64,000 nt of DNA from Parietaria judaica (taxonomy: Eukaryota; Streptophyta; Magnoliopsida; Rosales; Urticaceae): contig OX940860.1 of the NCBI GenBank assembly GCA_954871525.1, positions 54,486,724-54,550,723 of the forward strand, written 5' to 3'. Of the stretch, positions 11,861 to 23,084 are shown piece after piece. Numbering within the stretch: position 1 is the stretch's first letter; every line of letters starts with the position of its first letter. Position numbers and translations under genes: made by a program. The notes under the pieces are model-generated. The model had not been told where the DNA came from. It was given only the letters and a program-made list of their open reading frames with translations, and made no database searches.

Positions 11861-14800
11861 TCAGCGTCTGTTCCTTCTCTCGGCGACCATGGCTAGAAGC
11901 CGGCAAACCCCGCGAGTCCAGAGCTCGTACTCGCCCTGGCTCCTGCACTCGAACTCTACCACGCCCCGATTCTCCGTCCTTAATGCGAAGTAGCGTCGCT
12001 GCTCTCCGCCCTCGAATAACGGCCGCCCTGGCCATGCCGCCACATCCTTGCACACGTCGAACACCACGTCTGCGCGTTTTTTAGGAACCATGTTAGTCGT
12101 GTCAAGTAGGTTTTGTTCTGGTTTTGTTACAAGCTAGACTTACTCTTTTTCTTCTTCGTGATAGTCCCTGCGACATGTTTGCTTTTCATCTTCAACATCA
12201 CCTGCAATTGAAGTATTCATTCATAATAATTTGGTTCATAACTATTTATTATATTATCTAAGTTATTAATTTATCGAGTAGTGATTTTACAAGTTTCCAG
12301 TTTTAGTTTAGAGTCGGGATCGGATAAAAATAATATGGAGATTATTTTTTAGTTTTAGAGCAACATAATCCCATTATCGAAATGCATCTCTTTAATTAAT
12401 TAATCCGAACATTAAAGAAGCTCCAATTATCGGAATTGACTAAATAATTCGCTATAAACAAATAACGGGATTGTATTTATACCGCCCTGAAGCACTACTT
12501 TATAGATTTTCATGACGCAAATCTCGAGGATCGGGAATGTAACGTACTTGTCCGGTTCGGTGAATGTAAACGGACACAACTTTCCAGTGAAGATCGCCTG
12601 CAAAAATCGACAACATGTTCCGCCCGCATCAACAAAAATACGGCAACAAGAGCTCTCAAAGTTGTGTTGCTTTAGGCTCGTACCTTTGCGTGTACGTTTG
12701 AGGAGTTCAGTGCCCCTGGCAAGCAGGTCTTGGCTGAAAAGCCCTGCAGTGTCCTCCGCCGCCCACAGCTCGTCGCTGAAATTACCCGACCCCGGCTGAT
12801 CGGCTGCGTTGGCCTTAGTGCAGGCACCGTTAGGCATTCCCTTCTCCACGGGAATCACAGTCGCAAAGTTCCATACCTCCTTCGTCGCCCTCGCCCTCAG
12901 CGTCGCCACTCCTCGCAGCGCTGCATTAATGAAAGTAGCAGAAGTATCCAAGTTATAAATAACTATATGCAGGTAGATACCCATTTTAATTATCGGGTCT
13001 CTTCTCTATAATTTTTTTTTTTTAAGAAATTGAATTGAATTGAACATTGCTACCGTTTTACTGAACTTAGATACTTTAATCACTACAAAAAGGGTCTAGT
13101 AGCTAACAATATTGACTACATCTTAGATATTTTTGCCTCTATTATGTACGTACATGATAGTTGTATATTATATATCATCATAAATAAGTTTAAAATCTTA
13201 TTCGTTTAATTTACAAAGTTTAATTTGTACATGTAAATGATGCTATATATATACTTAGATATAAATATATCTTAATTATAAATACAGCAAAACATTGTAA
13301 TTAAGATTAATTAACAAAACCTGTAGCTGCGGCAGCGGTGAGAGTGACGATATCGTCATGTGAGCGGACGTTGACGGCGGAGCTGACCACGGAGGCAAGG
13401 TGGTCGCGGTCGGCCCCGGCAGATTCAGCCGCCTCGGCACACTGTGCAGCCACCAAGGTGGCGGCAGACGCCACGGCGGCGTCGGTCTTGGCCGCTTGCT
13501 CGTTCTTTGCAGAGGCTGCAGTGGCGGCAGCGATTGCGGCCACTGCAGAAGCAAGGGCAGCGACAGACATGGCCGCATGGATCTGCGCGTTTTGGGCCCG
13601 GCTCTCCTCTCTCTTGCGCTCCTTCCTTTCCTTCAGCCACCTGCCCACTGTCTTTGTGCCGGTAGTGGGGGCTGGCACCGGGATGTTGCCCGCACTGGCT
13701 CGGCCGGTATTGAACAAAGGCTGTATAGTGTTGTTGGACTTAAAAAACTGCCAATAATGTAAGAACTTTTCATTAATTACTTGTAGATTTTGACCCCGAC
13801 TAAAAATGACCAACTCAGGGCCGGCTCTAGGTGTGAAATAACATGTTACTACTAAGTGACGGGTGTCAAATGGACAAAATACAAATAGAAGAATGTCACA
13901 TAAATATTTATAATATAAATATTACTTCCTTATAATGTAAGAATTTTTCATTAATTACTTCTAGATTTTGACCCCGACTAAAAACGACCAACTCAGGGCC
14001 GACTCTAGGTGTGATATAACATGTTACTATTAAGTGACGAGTGTCAAATGGACACAAAATACAAATTGAAGAATGCCACATAAATATTTATAATATAAAT
14101 ATTACTTCCTTATTTATAAAGATTTTAATTTATGTTTTATTGTAAACTGAATAGCTATAAATGCAGTTGCTATATTTTTAGCAATCGTGTAAGGTACTAT
14201 AAAATTATTATAACCAACACAGAGCATATAATGATTAAGTTAGAAAGGAGACCTTTACGACGTCGTCAAACTCTTCCCCGGGAGATACCGGAGGGCTGTC
14301 TGTCTCCGTCAGAGAACCGCCATTGAGTGGCCCACTGCTGTGCGAGAGCCTACCGGATGTTAAAGGCGATACTTCCTGTGTAAACAAACGCACCCTATAA
14401 GATTCACTCAAAAACCAACACTAAAAAAATTAAGTGAAATAATTTAACTTTTAATAATAAAGTGATATTTTATTTATATATTAATATATATATATCCTCT
14501 AAATATATAATTTTTTGTAGAAATATTTAACTTTAGTTTATAAAATAATCAAAACGTAACTCAATAGTCAATATCTAATTTAATATCCCATTTACATTTT
14601 TATCAAAATCTATAAAAGAGCAATGATTACGAGAATTGTGCAGGCAAAAAGCCATCACCAGTGTTTGCAATTTCGGTTATATTGATTTTCGACCCCATTT
14701 GATCTTCAGAATTTCAAAGATTTATTTTGGTAATAATGTAAGTAAAAAAAAAAAGTGAAATTGCACAATAAAGGTAGATTTGAGTTGTTTTTTGATAATA

Positions 14801-15284
14801 TATAGTACACATGCATATATATAATTATAAAAAAATTAGATGTTATATAAAAACTAAATTCCGTAAAAAATGGTCTAAAAGTAATATTATGAAAAGAAAA
14901 AAGAAAAAGAAAAAGAGTAGATGATAAAGAGACCTCTCTCATGGACTGAGACATAATGCGGTCAAGTACAAGCTGAGAAGTGGCCGTGGAAACGGAGAAT
15001 TGGTTTCCGGCGAGTAACATCGGGACCTCATCGGATTCCCCGACGAGGTCTTCTGCTATGGAGGCGTTGGTGCACGACGACGAGCTGTTGCTCGACCTAG
15101 AAGAAACCTTGGAAATAGCATTGTTGTTGCTGTTGCTGTTGAGCGCCTTCGAGACTTGGAGAGCCGAGGCGCTCCAAGACCGGGACAGAAACTCCATGGG
15201 AGCCCTTGGGCTCTCCGGCAAGTGAGAAATGAAGCTCGGCGTCTCCAGCCGGCGAGAGGGCTTGAGAGGCAGTGTCTCTTCCAT
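11861..15284 (-). CDS. VAN3-binding / FORKED-type DUF828 protein with PH-like domain, 7 exons
   Basis: Model complement(join(11861-12069, 12144-12201, 12548-12597, 12684-12920, 13321-13747, 14253-14375, 14934-15284)) keeps frame at every GT-AG junction and gives 484 aa. The start is the ATG at 15284; an in-frame TTG lies just before it. The N-terminal motif [19 protein letters not shown], then [17 protein letters not shown], an Ala-rich helix with [19 protein letters not shown], and [14 protein letters not shown] are typical of DUF828. The C-terminal part from about residue 378 ([49 protein letters not shown]) is the plant PH-like domain. Relatives bind the ARF-GAP VAN3/SFC at the trans-Golgi and endosomes and act in PIN1 cycling and leaf vein patterning. 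Which paralogue this is cannot be told here. Confidence 0.95.
13754..14110. repeat. 178-bp tandem duplication in intron 2 of the DUF828 gene
   Basis: Units starting ATAATGTAAGAA lie at 13754 and 13932, offset 178 bp, with only scattered differences. The first unit abuts exon 3 of the minus-strand gene (exon begins at 13747). It therefore supplies the distal part of the splice acceptor region. Confidence 0.92.
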
Positions 15285-16043
15285 GATCAAAGTGGTGATA
15301 AAGAAGAGAGTGTAGTGAGACTTTTGGGAGAGGTGGTATTATGATATATATATATATGTGTTTGTATATCTAACTATTTATATACGTGAAGAGTGGTTTG
15401 TAATTTACGACGTGTATGGTAAGGTCCGGTCAATAGTGAGTAAATGTAGTCTAGGGTTTAGGGCATTTTTAATGTCACTGTGGGGTCCACGAGAAGGCTA
15501 ATCTCGTTGGCTTCTTCATTTAAACTCTTTTTGGTGGATGGCATTAAAGGTCGCAATTTGGGCCGGACAAGAAACACGAAACCGTTATGATACGATTTAA
15601 ACAAGTTTGTGTCTACATAGATGGATCTGGGTCTATCCGTGTCGAGCACGAATAAATACGGGTAAATACGGCACATACACGGTGCTATGATGGGACCCAA
15701 TTAGATATGATTAAGGAGCAAAACGTTACATTTTATATAAGTCATAAAGTGTTTTAATACTTATCATATATGACATTTATGTTTTTATTTTATTAATTAC
15801 ATCAAACAATTGATGAACGTGAAAATTTGTTAGTAAATTTTAAAATCTTCGATAATATAATTAAATTAATTAAGTTAAATGAGTATAAATTGAATTAGTT
15901 TATCAATTTAAAATATATGAATCTATTAAATGGGTTAAACTGGTAGACACGATAAACACGCAGCTATTTAAATGGGGCAGGTTTGGGTCTCATCTTCTAA
16001 CACGATTAATAAATGGGGCGGGTCAGTGTGTAGATAAAATAAG
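15285..16043. other. Promoter of the DUF828 gene, then a dispersed repeat invaded by gypsy
   Basis: Directly upstream of 15284 on the minus strand is a pyrimidine-rich leader, with a TATATATATAT run at about 15341-15356 as a possible TATA element. From about 15590 the text contains phrases such as 'AAACACGAAACCG', 'ACACGATAAACACG' and 'AACACGATTAATAAATGG'. Similar text, 'CATGACACGAAACCC' and then 'GCCGCCACCCCTAG', resumes just right of the gypsy element (25655-25705). The gypsy element thus appears to have landed in an older ACACGA-rich dispersed repeat. Confidence 0.5.
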
Positions 16044-16825
16044 TGTTAAGGTCGGATTTGGTCAAATCCATTCTCAACACAACTCGTATCGTTTTGTCCA
16101 TAAACGACATAAGGGAAGGCGAGGAAGTTCATCGCCCGAGGGTCAAATACGGCGTATCCCCGAGGGGGATTATCCTCGAGGAGGATTATCTCCGAAGAGG
16201 TTTAACCGCGAGGGGGTATGGCCAGCGCAAAAGCAGACTGCGATGAAGTGTCCCGTCACGCTCGACGAGGAATTTCGTCATGATGAGTTGTGCAGAGCCG
16301 AATGACGGCTGACGGGATGCGCATTTAATGAAGCCCACCTACTCACTCGATGAGAGTCATCAGCGACGAAGCTTGCAGAGCCGAATGACGGCTGACGGGA
16401 TGCGCATTTAATGAAGCTCACCTACCCATAATGACAGTTTGCTCGGAAGTGACATAAAGCATGGATTAACCATGCTTCCCTCAAATCAATCTGGGAAGCG
16501 AATGATTAAAAGGGGAAAAGGCGGGAAAGATGCGAGGGGGCATAATGAAAACTCTATAAAAGGCAAGTTGAGCCTCGTTTGTAAGGGTTCGGAAAAATAG
16601 GGAAGAAAACCAGGGAAAAAGAGAGAATACCCTGTAGTAGAAAGGCTAAAGAAATAGAGAAAGTCTTTGTTCTTGATCCTTCAACTGTCCAGCTATTCAA
16701 CGAAAGGGAACCGAGCTCATATCGGAAATATAATAAAACAAAGATATTCACTGATCATTGTTGTTAACTTGTTATTTGTGATTATTTTTGTGACTGGAAA
16801 AGGGCAGTGAAAATCGCCCTCTAGA
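16044..16825 (+). repeat. 5' LTR of the Tat gypsy element
   Basis: Starts TGTTAAGGTCGG and ends CCCTCTAGA just before GTT and the PBS. A TATA-like CTATAAAAGGC lies near 16553. Inside is a ~50-bp direct repeat starting GCAGAGCCGAATGACGG (two copies, from about 16291 and 16374). The non-canonical end (TA/GA rather than CA) is set by comparison with the 3' LTR and the flanking ATAAG. Confidence 0.92.
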
Positions 16826-16828
16826 GTT

Positions 16829-16845
16829 TGGCGCCCACCGAGGGG
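16829..16845 (+). promoter_or_regulatory. Primer-binding site of the Tat gypsy element
   Basis: TGGCGCCCACCGAGGGG, three bases (GTT) after the 5' LTR. This is the priming site for minus-strand synthesis. The exact tRNA needs a tRNA 3'-end comparison. Confidence 0.88.
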
Positions 16846-16890
16846 CTTTGTTTTCTTTCTAACTCACAGCCAGGAATTTGAAGGAGCGAG

Positions 16891-18700
16891 ATGTCATCAA
16901 GTGACACCATAGCCGGCGATGAAGGGACGGAGGTCGCGGCCATGGAGAGACTCCAACGGCAGTTGGCCGAAGCCAACGCGAGAGTGATGGAGGCAACAAG
17001 GATGGCCGAGGAGGCGGCCAGGAAGGCGGAAGAGCAGGAGGAGCGGAACGGACGGCTTACTGCCCTTCTGGAGCGCGCGAGTCAAAGAAGGGAAGGCCCG
17101 GAGAGCACAATCGCGGGATCTTCAGCTCGGGGAGAGGGGAGAATCATAGCCGAGGGAGAGCAAGGTAACCTGACGCCTCAAGCGCCACGAATCAATAGGG
17201 ATCTTTTCAACGCCGCCGGCATGACACCGGTGAATACGACGAACCCGCCGGGAGGCTTGGCAACCACCATTGCAGAGACAATCCAGGAGGAGGTCCGGAG
17301 AGCGATGCGGGAAATATCCTCGAGCATGGAGGCAAAGATGGGGCACTTGGCCTCACAAGTGCATAAGGCCACAAGCGCGGCACCCGAGATCGACAGGTTG
17401 GTCAGGGAAGCCAGAGTGACTCCTTTCTCGACAAAAATCCGCAGCGTGGAGCTTGGAGAATTGCCGAAGGTTAGGCTCTCACAGTATAGAGGAACTTCAG
17501 ATCTAAACACCCACGTGAAGTCATTCCGGATCGCTACGGAGCGTATAGGCGGCGAGGAGGCGAAGCTAGAGGCTATCATGTGTCATCTCTTTGTCGAAAT
17601 CTTGCAAGGCCCGGCAAGCGACTGGTTCGCAAAGCTACCATCGCAATCCATCGGCGACTCCGATGAGCTCGTCGCGTGCTTTTTACGGCACTACTCAATG
17701 TACGTGCAGAACGAGGCGACCGTCACGACCCTATGGAACCTCTCACAAGGACGAGAAGAAACTCTCCGACAGTACGTCGGAAAATTCAAGGACGACATGG
17801 TCAGAATCCAGGGGCTCGATGACGTCGTCGCAATCCAGGCACTGAAGCATGGACTGTGGTATTTAGCTCCTTTCCGCGAGGAGTTGATAAAAATGCGTCC
17901 GTCGACGATCGAGAACGCACTCCACAGGGCGACGCTCTCCATGGAAATAGAGGAAGAGACTCTAGATCAGAAGAAGATCCACGAAGGTGGAAGCAAGGGA
18001 AAGCAGCATGGAAAAAAGGAGAACGGGGACGGAGGAGATGCCCCGTCGTCTAGAGCAAGGAAGGGAGAAGAAGATCGAAGAAATTCCAGCGAGCGACGAG
18101 TTCGGGAAGTTCTGAGGCAAGAAGTCTATCAGGTGGACGAGAACAAGGACCGCGACTACAATCGGGGAAACCAGCAGCGAGGAGGATTCTCATAGGACCG
18201 AGGAAGATCCTCCGAAGACCGAGGAGGATTCTCGGAGGACCGAGGAGGATTCTAGGAGGACCGAGGAAGATTCTCTGAGGACCGAGGAGGATACTCCGGG
18301 AACTGAGGAGTATACTCCGGGAACCGAGGAGTATACTCCGGGAACCGAGGAGGATTCTCCGGAAGCCGAGGGGGCTTCTCGGGAGGCCGGGGAGGCTTCG
18401 GAAGGAAGCCTTGGCCGAAGGATATGAGTAAGTTCTGCACTTACCACAACTATAACGGCCATGCCACTGAGGATTGCGCCATGCTGAAGAAGGAGCTCCA
18501 GAGAAGATACGCGCGGGGGGAGATCAAAGACCTCACGTACAAACCTCCCGTGCCTTGGAATAACGGTAACAGGGCATGGCAGAACCGGCAAGAAGGACCG
18601 GCGCACAACGAGGGAAACGATCGAGACGGAGCAAAGAGAAATCTGGCGATCGAGCCGCCGATGACAAGGCACGTCGAGGGAGAACGACCGGCCTCAAGGA
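16891..18700 (+). pseudogene. gag: gag of the Tat gypsy element, interrupted by three stops
   Basis: Open from the ATG at 16891 to a TAG at 18193. The same frame continues through a TAG (18253) and a TGA (18304) to a zinc knuckle after 18424. The N-terminus (residues about 12-70) is a strong Ala/Glu/Arg coiled coil. The central part, with GELPKVRLSQYRGTSDLNTH and LPSQSIGDSDELVACFLRHY, is the capsid-type retrotransposon gag domain. The region 18130-18415 encodes about a dozen short RGG-type units (patterns DRGGFSE, NRGVYSG, SRGGFSG). It is followed by the CX2HX4HX4C knuckle CTYHNYNGHATEDC. Gag forms the particle and binds RNA. Confidence 0.92.
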
Positions 18701-21680
18701 CGAGAATTGAGCTGATCATGGGCGGATCGCGGTTCTGCGAAGATTCGGTCAACACCATCAAAGCTTATCAGCGAAGGGGGAAGGAGCACGGCCAAGGAGA
18801 CGTGGCGATGGGCGCCACGGGCGCGAGGATAGAGTTCGTGGAGAACGAGGACTGTGCTGATATGCACGACGATGCTCTGGTCCTCGAACTCAACATCGGG
18901 GGTTGCGAGGTTTGCCGCATCCTCGTTGACAACGGAAGCTCGGTCGACGTCATTTTCTATGAGTGCTTGATGAATATGGGTATCGAGGGACTCGCGATCG
19001 GGGGACGCCCTCGCAAGGTGTCAGGTTTCAACGGGGACGTCGCCATCTCAATGGGGACAGTCCACCTCCCGGTCTGAGCGGGGATTGTCAACCGGATGAC
19101 GGAGTTTATGGTGCTAAATGTTCCGTCGCATTTTAACATTATCCTTGGGAGACCTTGGATCCACTCCATGAGAGCCGTGCCATCAACGTACCATCAAAGC
19201 ATAAAATTCCCGGGGAAAAGAGAAGGGGAAATCGAGGAGCTCAAAGGGAGCAGGGACGCGTACCGAACCTGCTACACGATGCACCACAAATCGATGGCTG
19301 CTGAGAAGGGACTCAAGCAGACGGAGAAAGGCGAACCGGCCGGTTCATAGCAATTAGAGGCGCCCGCCCCAAGAATTCCAGGGCGAAGGAAGGGGCGGGG
19401 GAAAGGCGCCGCCAGGACGGCCAGGGTACTTAGTACGGAAGACGTCGAGGCACAGAATGCCGAGGAAAGAAAAGGGGGAGCGCATATTGAAGAGGTAGAG
19501 CGAGTCTGCATCGACGAGTCCGACCCTACTCGAACAGTCGGTATAGGCGCAGAGCTCGATCCGGAGACCAGAGCACGACTAGTCGATTTCCTAAAGAGGA
19601 ATCGGGGAAGTTTCGCTTGGTCTCATGAAGACATGCCGGGGATCGACCCTTCGGTGACAACTCATCGCCTCAACACCGATCCGAGGCACAAGCCCATCAT
19701 GCAAAAAAGGAGAAAAATGGCCCTCGATTGGAACAAGATCATCAACGACGAAGTAGATAAGCTGCTCTCGATGGGGACCATTCGAGAGGTAAAATATCCC
19801 GTGTGGCTGGCTAACACAGTCATCGTAAAGAAGAAGAACGGCAAGTGACGAGTGTGCGTGGACTTCACCGACCTCAACCGAGCCTGCCCGAAAGACAGTT
19901 TCCCGATGCCGCATATAGATCGCCTCATCGAGGCCACCCACGGCTACGAACTTCTCAGCTTTATGGACACTTACTCCGGGTACCACCAAATAAGGATGCA
20001 CCCGGAAGACGAAGAGAAGACCGCCTTCATCAGCGAGAGGGGCACGTACTCCTACAAAGTCATGCCCTTCGGATTGAAGAACGTCGGAGCAACTTACCAG
20101 AGGCTGGTGACAATGATGTTCCACAAGCTGATCGGGAAGAGCATGGAGGTATACATCGACGATATGGTCGTTAAATCCTTGAAGGCGGCGGCGCACATCG
20201 AGCACCTGGAGGAGTGTTTCGAGATTCTGAACCAGCACGGGATGAAGCTGAACCCCACCAAGTGCACTTTCGGTATGTCCTCGGGAAAGTTCTTGGGCCA
20301 CATGGTCACTCGGCGAGGAGTCGAAGCCGACCCCGAGCAGATTGAGGCAATTAAGAGCATGCCCTCACCCCGAAATCGATGAGAGATTCAGAGATTGACC
20401 GGGAGGATCGCTGCCCTGAACCGATTTATCTCACGATCGGCCGACAAGACTCTCCTTTTCTACGAACTACTAAGGAAGAACAAGAAGTTTGAGTGGACCG
20501 AGAAGTGCGAGGAGGCCTTCCAGGCGTTAAAGTCCTATCTATCGTCGCCGCCCATCATGACAAAGCCAAAGCCGGGGGAACCTTTGTATTTATACATTGC
20601 CGTGTCCGACCACGCAATCAGCCAGGTGCTTGTACGAGAGGAGAATGAGGAGCAGAAGCCGGTTTCCTACATCAGCAGGAAGCTCCTCGATGCCGAGACA
20701 AGGTACCCTCAACCCGAGAAGCTCGCCTTGGCAGTATACGACGCGTCGGAGAGATTGAAGCATCACTTCCAAGCCCACACCATCGTCGTCATGACCGACA
20801 GACCGATCCGTTCTATCATCCACGGCCCGAGCCAGTCGGGAAGGATCACGAAGTGGTCTATAAAACATGGAGCATACGATATTGAGTACAAGCTTCGAAC
20901 GAGTCTCAAATCTCAAGTGCTCGCTGATTTCCTCATCGAGTTACCAAAGGAGCCAGTGGACCCCAGCAACGAAGCCGGCATCTGGAAGTTACAAGTCGAC
21001 GGATCCGTGACAGCACAAGGATCTGGAGTGGGGATCAGAATCGTCTCCCCTATGGGAGACGTGATAGAAAAATCTTGTCGCCTCGCCTATCGTTCCACCA
21101 ACAACGAGTCATAGTATGAAGCGTTCATCATCGGGATGCAATCATCCTTAGCGATCGGAGCGAGGAACTTGCACGCTTTCTCATATTCGCAGTTGGTGGT
21201 AAAGCAAGTCAACGGGGAATACGAGAAGAACGACGAACGAATGGAGGCTTACGCAGGAGTGGTCGATGCTCACTCGAGGAAGTTCGACTACTTCAGCCTG
21301 AAGCAGGTGACGCGAGGAGACAACACCCACGCCGATGCACTGGCAAGCCTGGGTTCAACGACTGAAGTCGGTGAACTGAGGTCGGTCACAGTGGAGACGG
21401 TGGAGAAGCCAAGCATCCGGAGAGAAGAAGGCCCAGCGAGGAAGAGGGCTAAGGGGAAGGAAAAAGCTGAGGAGGTAAAGGCTGGCGAGGCCAACCTGAA
21501 TGAGATCGAGGACGACGAGGACGAAGATGAGGAGCGGGGAGTCGTAGACAATGATGAAGCAGAAGATTGGCGGACGCCCCTCCGAAGGTACATCCTTGAT
21601 AACATACTTTATCTAAAGAGTCCAGAAAGATCAAGTCAAAAAGCTCCAAGTACACCATCCTTGATAACGTACTTTATCTA
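18701..21680 (+). pseudogene. pol: pol part 1: protease, reverse transcriptase, RNase H and archaeal-type RNase H
   Basis: Same frame as gag. The protease site is ILVDNGSSVDVIF (near 18920). Reverse transcriptase spans about 19700-20380, with CVDFTDLNRACPKDSFPMP, MPFGLKN and the catalytic VYIDDMVV. RNase H follows (20395-20940), with AVSDHAISQVL and then ETRYPQPEKLALAVYDA. The second, Tat-type RNase H (about 20985-21360) has LQVDGS, NNES.YEAF and DALASLGS. In its 'SDSQLVV' box the catalytic Asp is Tyr (SYSQLVV). In-frame stops lie near 19075 (TGA), 19348 (TAG), 19846 (TGA), 20380 (TGA) and 21112 (TAG). Several fit CGA-to-TGA or TGG-to-TGA change. Confidence 0.93.
21594..21680. repeat. Repeated segment at the pol frameshift
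   Basis: The phrase CTTGATAACRTACTTTATCT occurs at 21595 and again at 21660, 65 bp apart. The gag-pol frame ends here at a TAA, and integrase continues in another frame. Either a local duplication or conversion made the frameshift, or the similarity is partly ancestral. Confidence 0.7.
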
Positions 21681-22788
21681 AAGAGCTTCGCGGGTTGCCT
21701 TGGCAAGAAAGAGGCTGAGTACGTCATGCGGGAGATCCATAGCGGGGACTGCGGAAATTACTCTGGCGGACGATCCTTGCTTAGAAAGACTAAGCGGCAA
21801 GGTTTCTTTTGGGAAACCATGGTCGCCGATTGCATCGGCCACGCCAAGAGATGCGAGAAATGTCAGCGACACGCGCCAGCGATCAACTGTCCGGCGGAGG
21901 AACTCTCCGTGGTCTCGGTGCCCTACCCATTCATAAAGTGGTCAATGGACATCGTCGGCCCCATGCCCGTCGGCACGCGGCAGAAGAGGTTCATGCTCGT
22001 CGTCACGGATTTCTTCACCAAATGGACGGAGGCTGAAGCATACGCCAACATCAAGGATTCCGACGTCGAAAGCTACGTTTGGAAGAACGTGATTACTCGC
22101 TTCGGATTGCCTAGGGAGATAATCGCCGATAACGGATCTCAGTTCATCTCAAAGAGGTTCAGAGATTTCTGCAAACGATCGAGGATAAAGCTCAACACGT
22201 CAACGCCACGATACCCCCAAGGAAACGGGAACGCCAAGGCGGTTAACCGAACCATCGTCGACAACATCAAGAGGAGGCTCGGCGAAAAGAAATGGCTGTG
22301 GGCGGACGAGCTGCCAGGAGTGCTATGGGCTTATCGGACAACCCCTCATTCCGCAACCGGCGAGACACCCTTCGCTTTGGCCTTCGGAGTGGAGGCTGTG
22401 ATCCCAGCAGAGGTTGACATCCGAGCCTTCGTCGGACTCTAGCCCCCAGCAGCGAGGAGGACAACGAACAGAACCTCCTCCATCAGCTCGATCACATCGA
22501 CGAAAGGCGCGAGCAAGCGAGCACGCACATTGCCAACTACCAGAACACGATCGCGCGTTTCTACAACAAGAAAGTGCGCTCGAGGAGGTTCAGAGTCGGA
22601 GAGATGGTCCTCCGACGAGTTTTCCAGAACACCTCCGAGGCAAATGCTGGAAAGCTAGGGCAGACCTGGGAAGGCCCTTACATAGTTACCAACGTCGTCA
22701 AGCCGGGGGTCTACGAGCTCAAGAATACGGAGGGAGCGAAAGTGATACGAAGCTGGAACGTGAAGCACCTAAAAAAGTTCTACCAGTA
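21681..22788 (+). pseudogene. pol: pol part 2: integrase, with damaged catalytic and zinc residues
   Basis: The integrase domain is in one frame to a TAG at 22440, and the C-terminus (from about 22445 to the TAA ending at 22788) is in another, so there is a one-base-type frameshift near 22440. The N-terminal zinc finger reads HSGDCGNYSGG where HX3-4H is expected, so the second His is Tyr. CEKCQRH is kept. In the core, SMDIVGPMP and IADNGSQF supply the two Asp residues. The third acidic site in YPQGNGNAKAVNRT has Lys where relatives have Glu (QAEA). The C-terminal chain has RFRVGEMVLRRVF and the usual GKLGQTWEGPY box. Strand transfer by this copy is unlikely. Confidence 0.93.
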
Positions 22789-23084
22789 ACCCCGGGGATT
22801 GTTTTTCTTTTCTTTCATTTCGTACTTATATTTTCCTCTGATAAGACGTATACCTACCAAACAAAATGCCCGCTCTTCAAACCCACGCAAAAACCCAGAC
22901 CCAGATAACGAAAGGCCCAAGTCCACAACGCAAAGCAGCACGACAAGTAGTTCAATCCGGGAACGACAAACCTAAAGAGCCTCACATTATTGGTTAGGGT
23001 TTCGACACGAGTTTCTCCGAAATCACACGCACTATCTCTCTCTCCCTTTTTCGAAAAAACTGCTTTCTTAGGATCTCTCAGGCA

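Noticed and set aside
12427..12984. 185-codon minus-strand frame over the DUF828 gene
   Set aside because: Runs through exon 4, an intron and exon 5. The GT-AG model with family-matching junctions is better.
13815..13835. hAT-like terminus CAGGGCCGGCTCTAGG in an intron
   Set aside because: It occurs in both copies of the 178-bp tandem unit, with no matching opposite end and no 8-bp duplication.
14980..15225. Plus-strand Leu-rich frame
   Set aside because: Antisense shadow of the Ser/Asn-rich exon 1 of the DUF828 gene.
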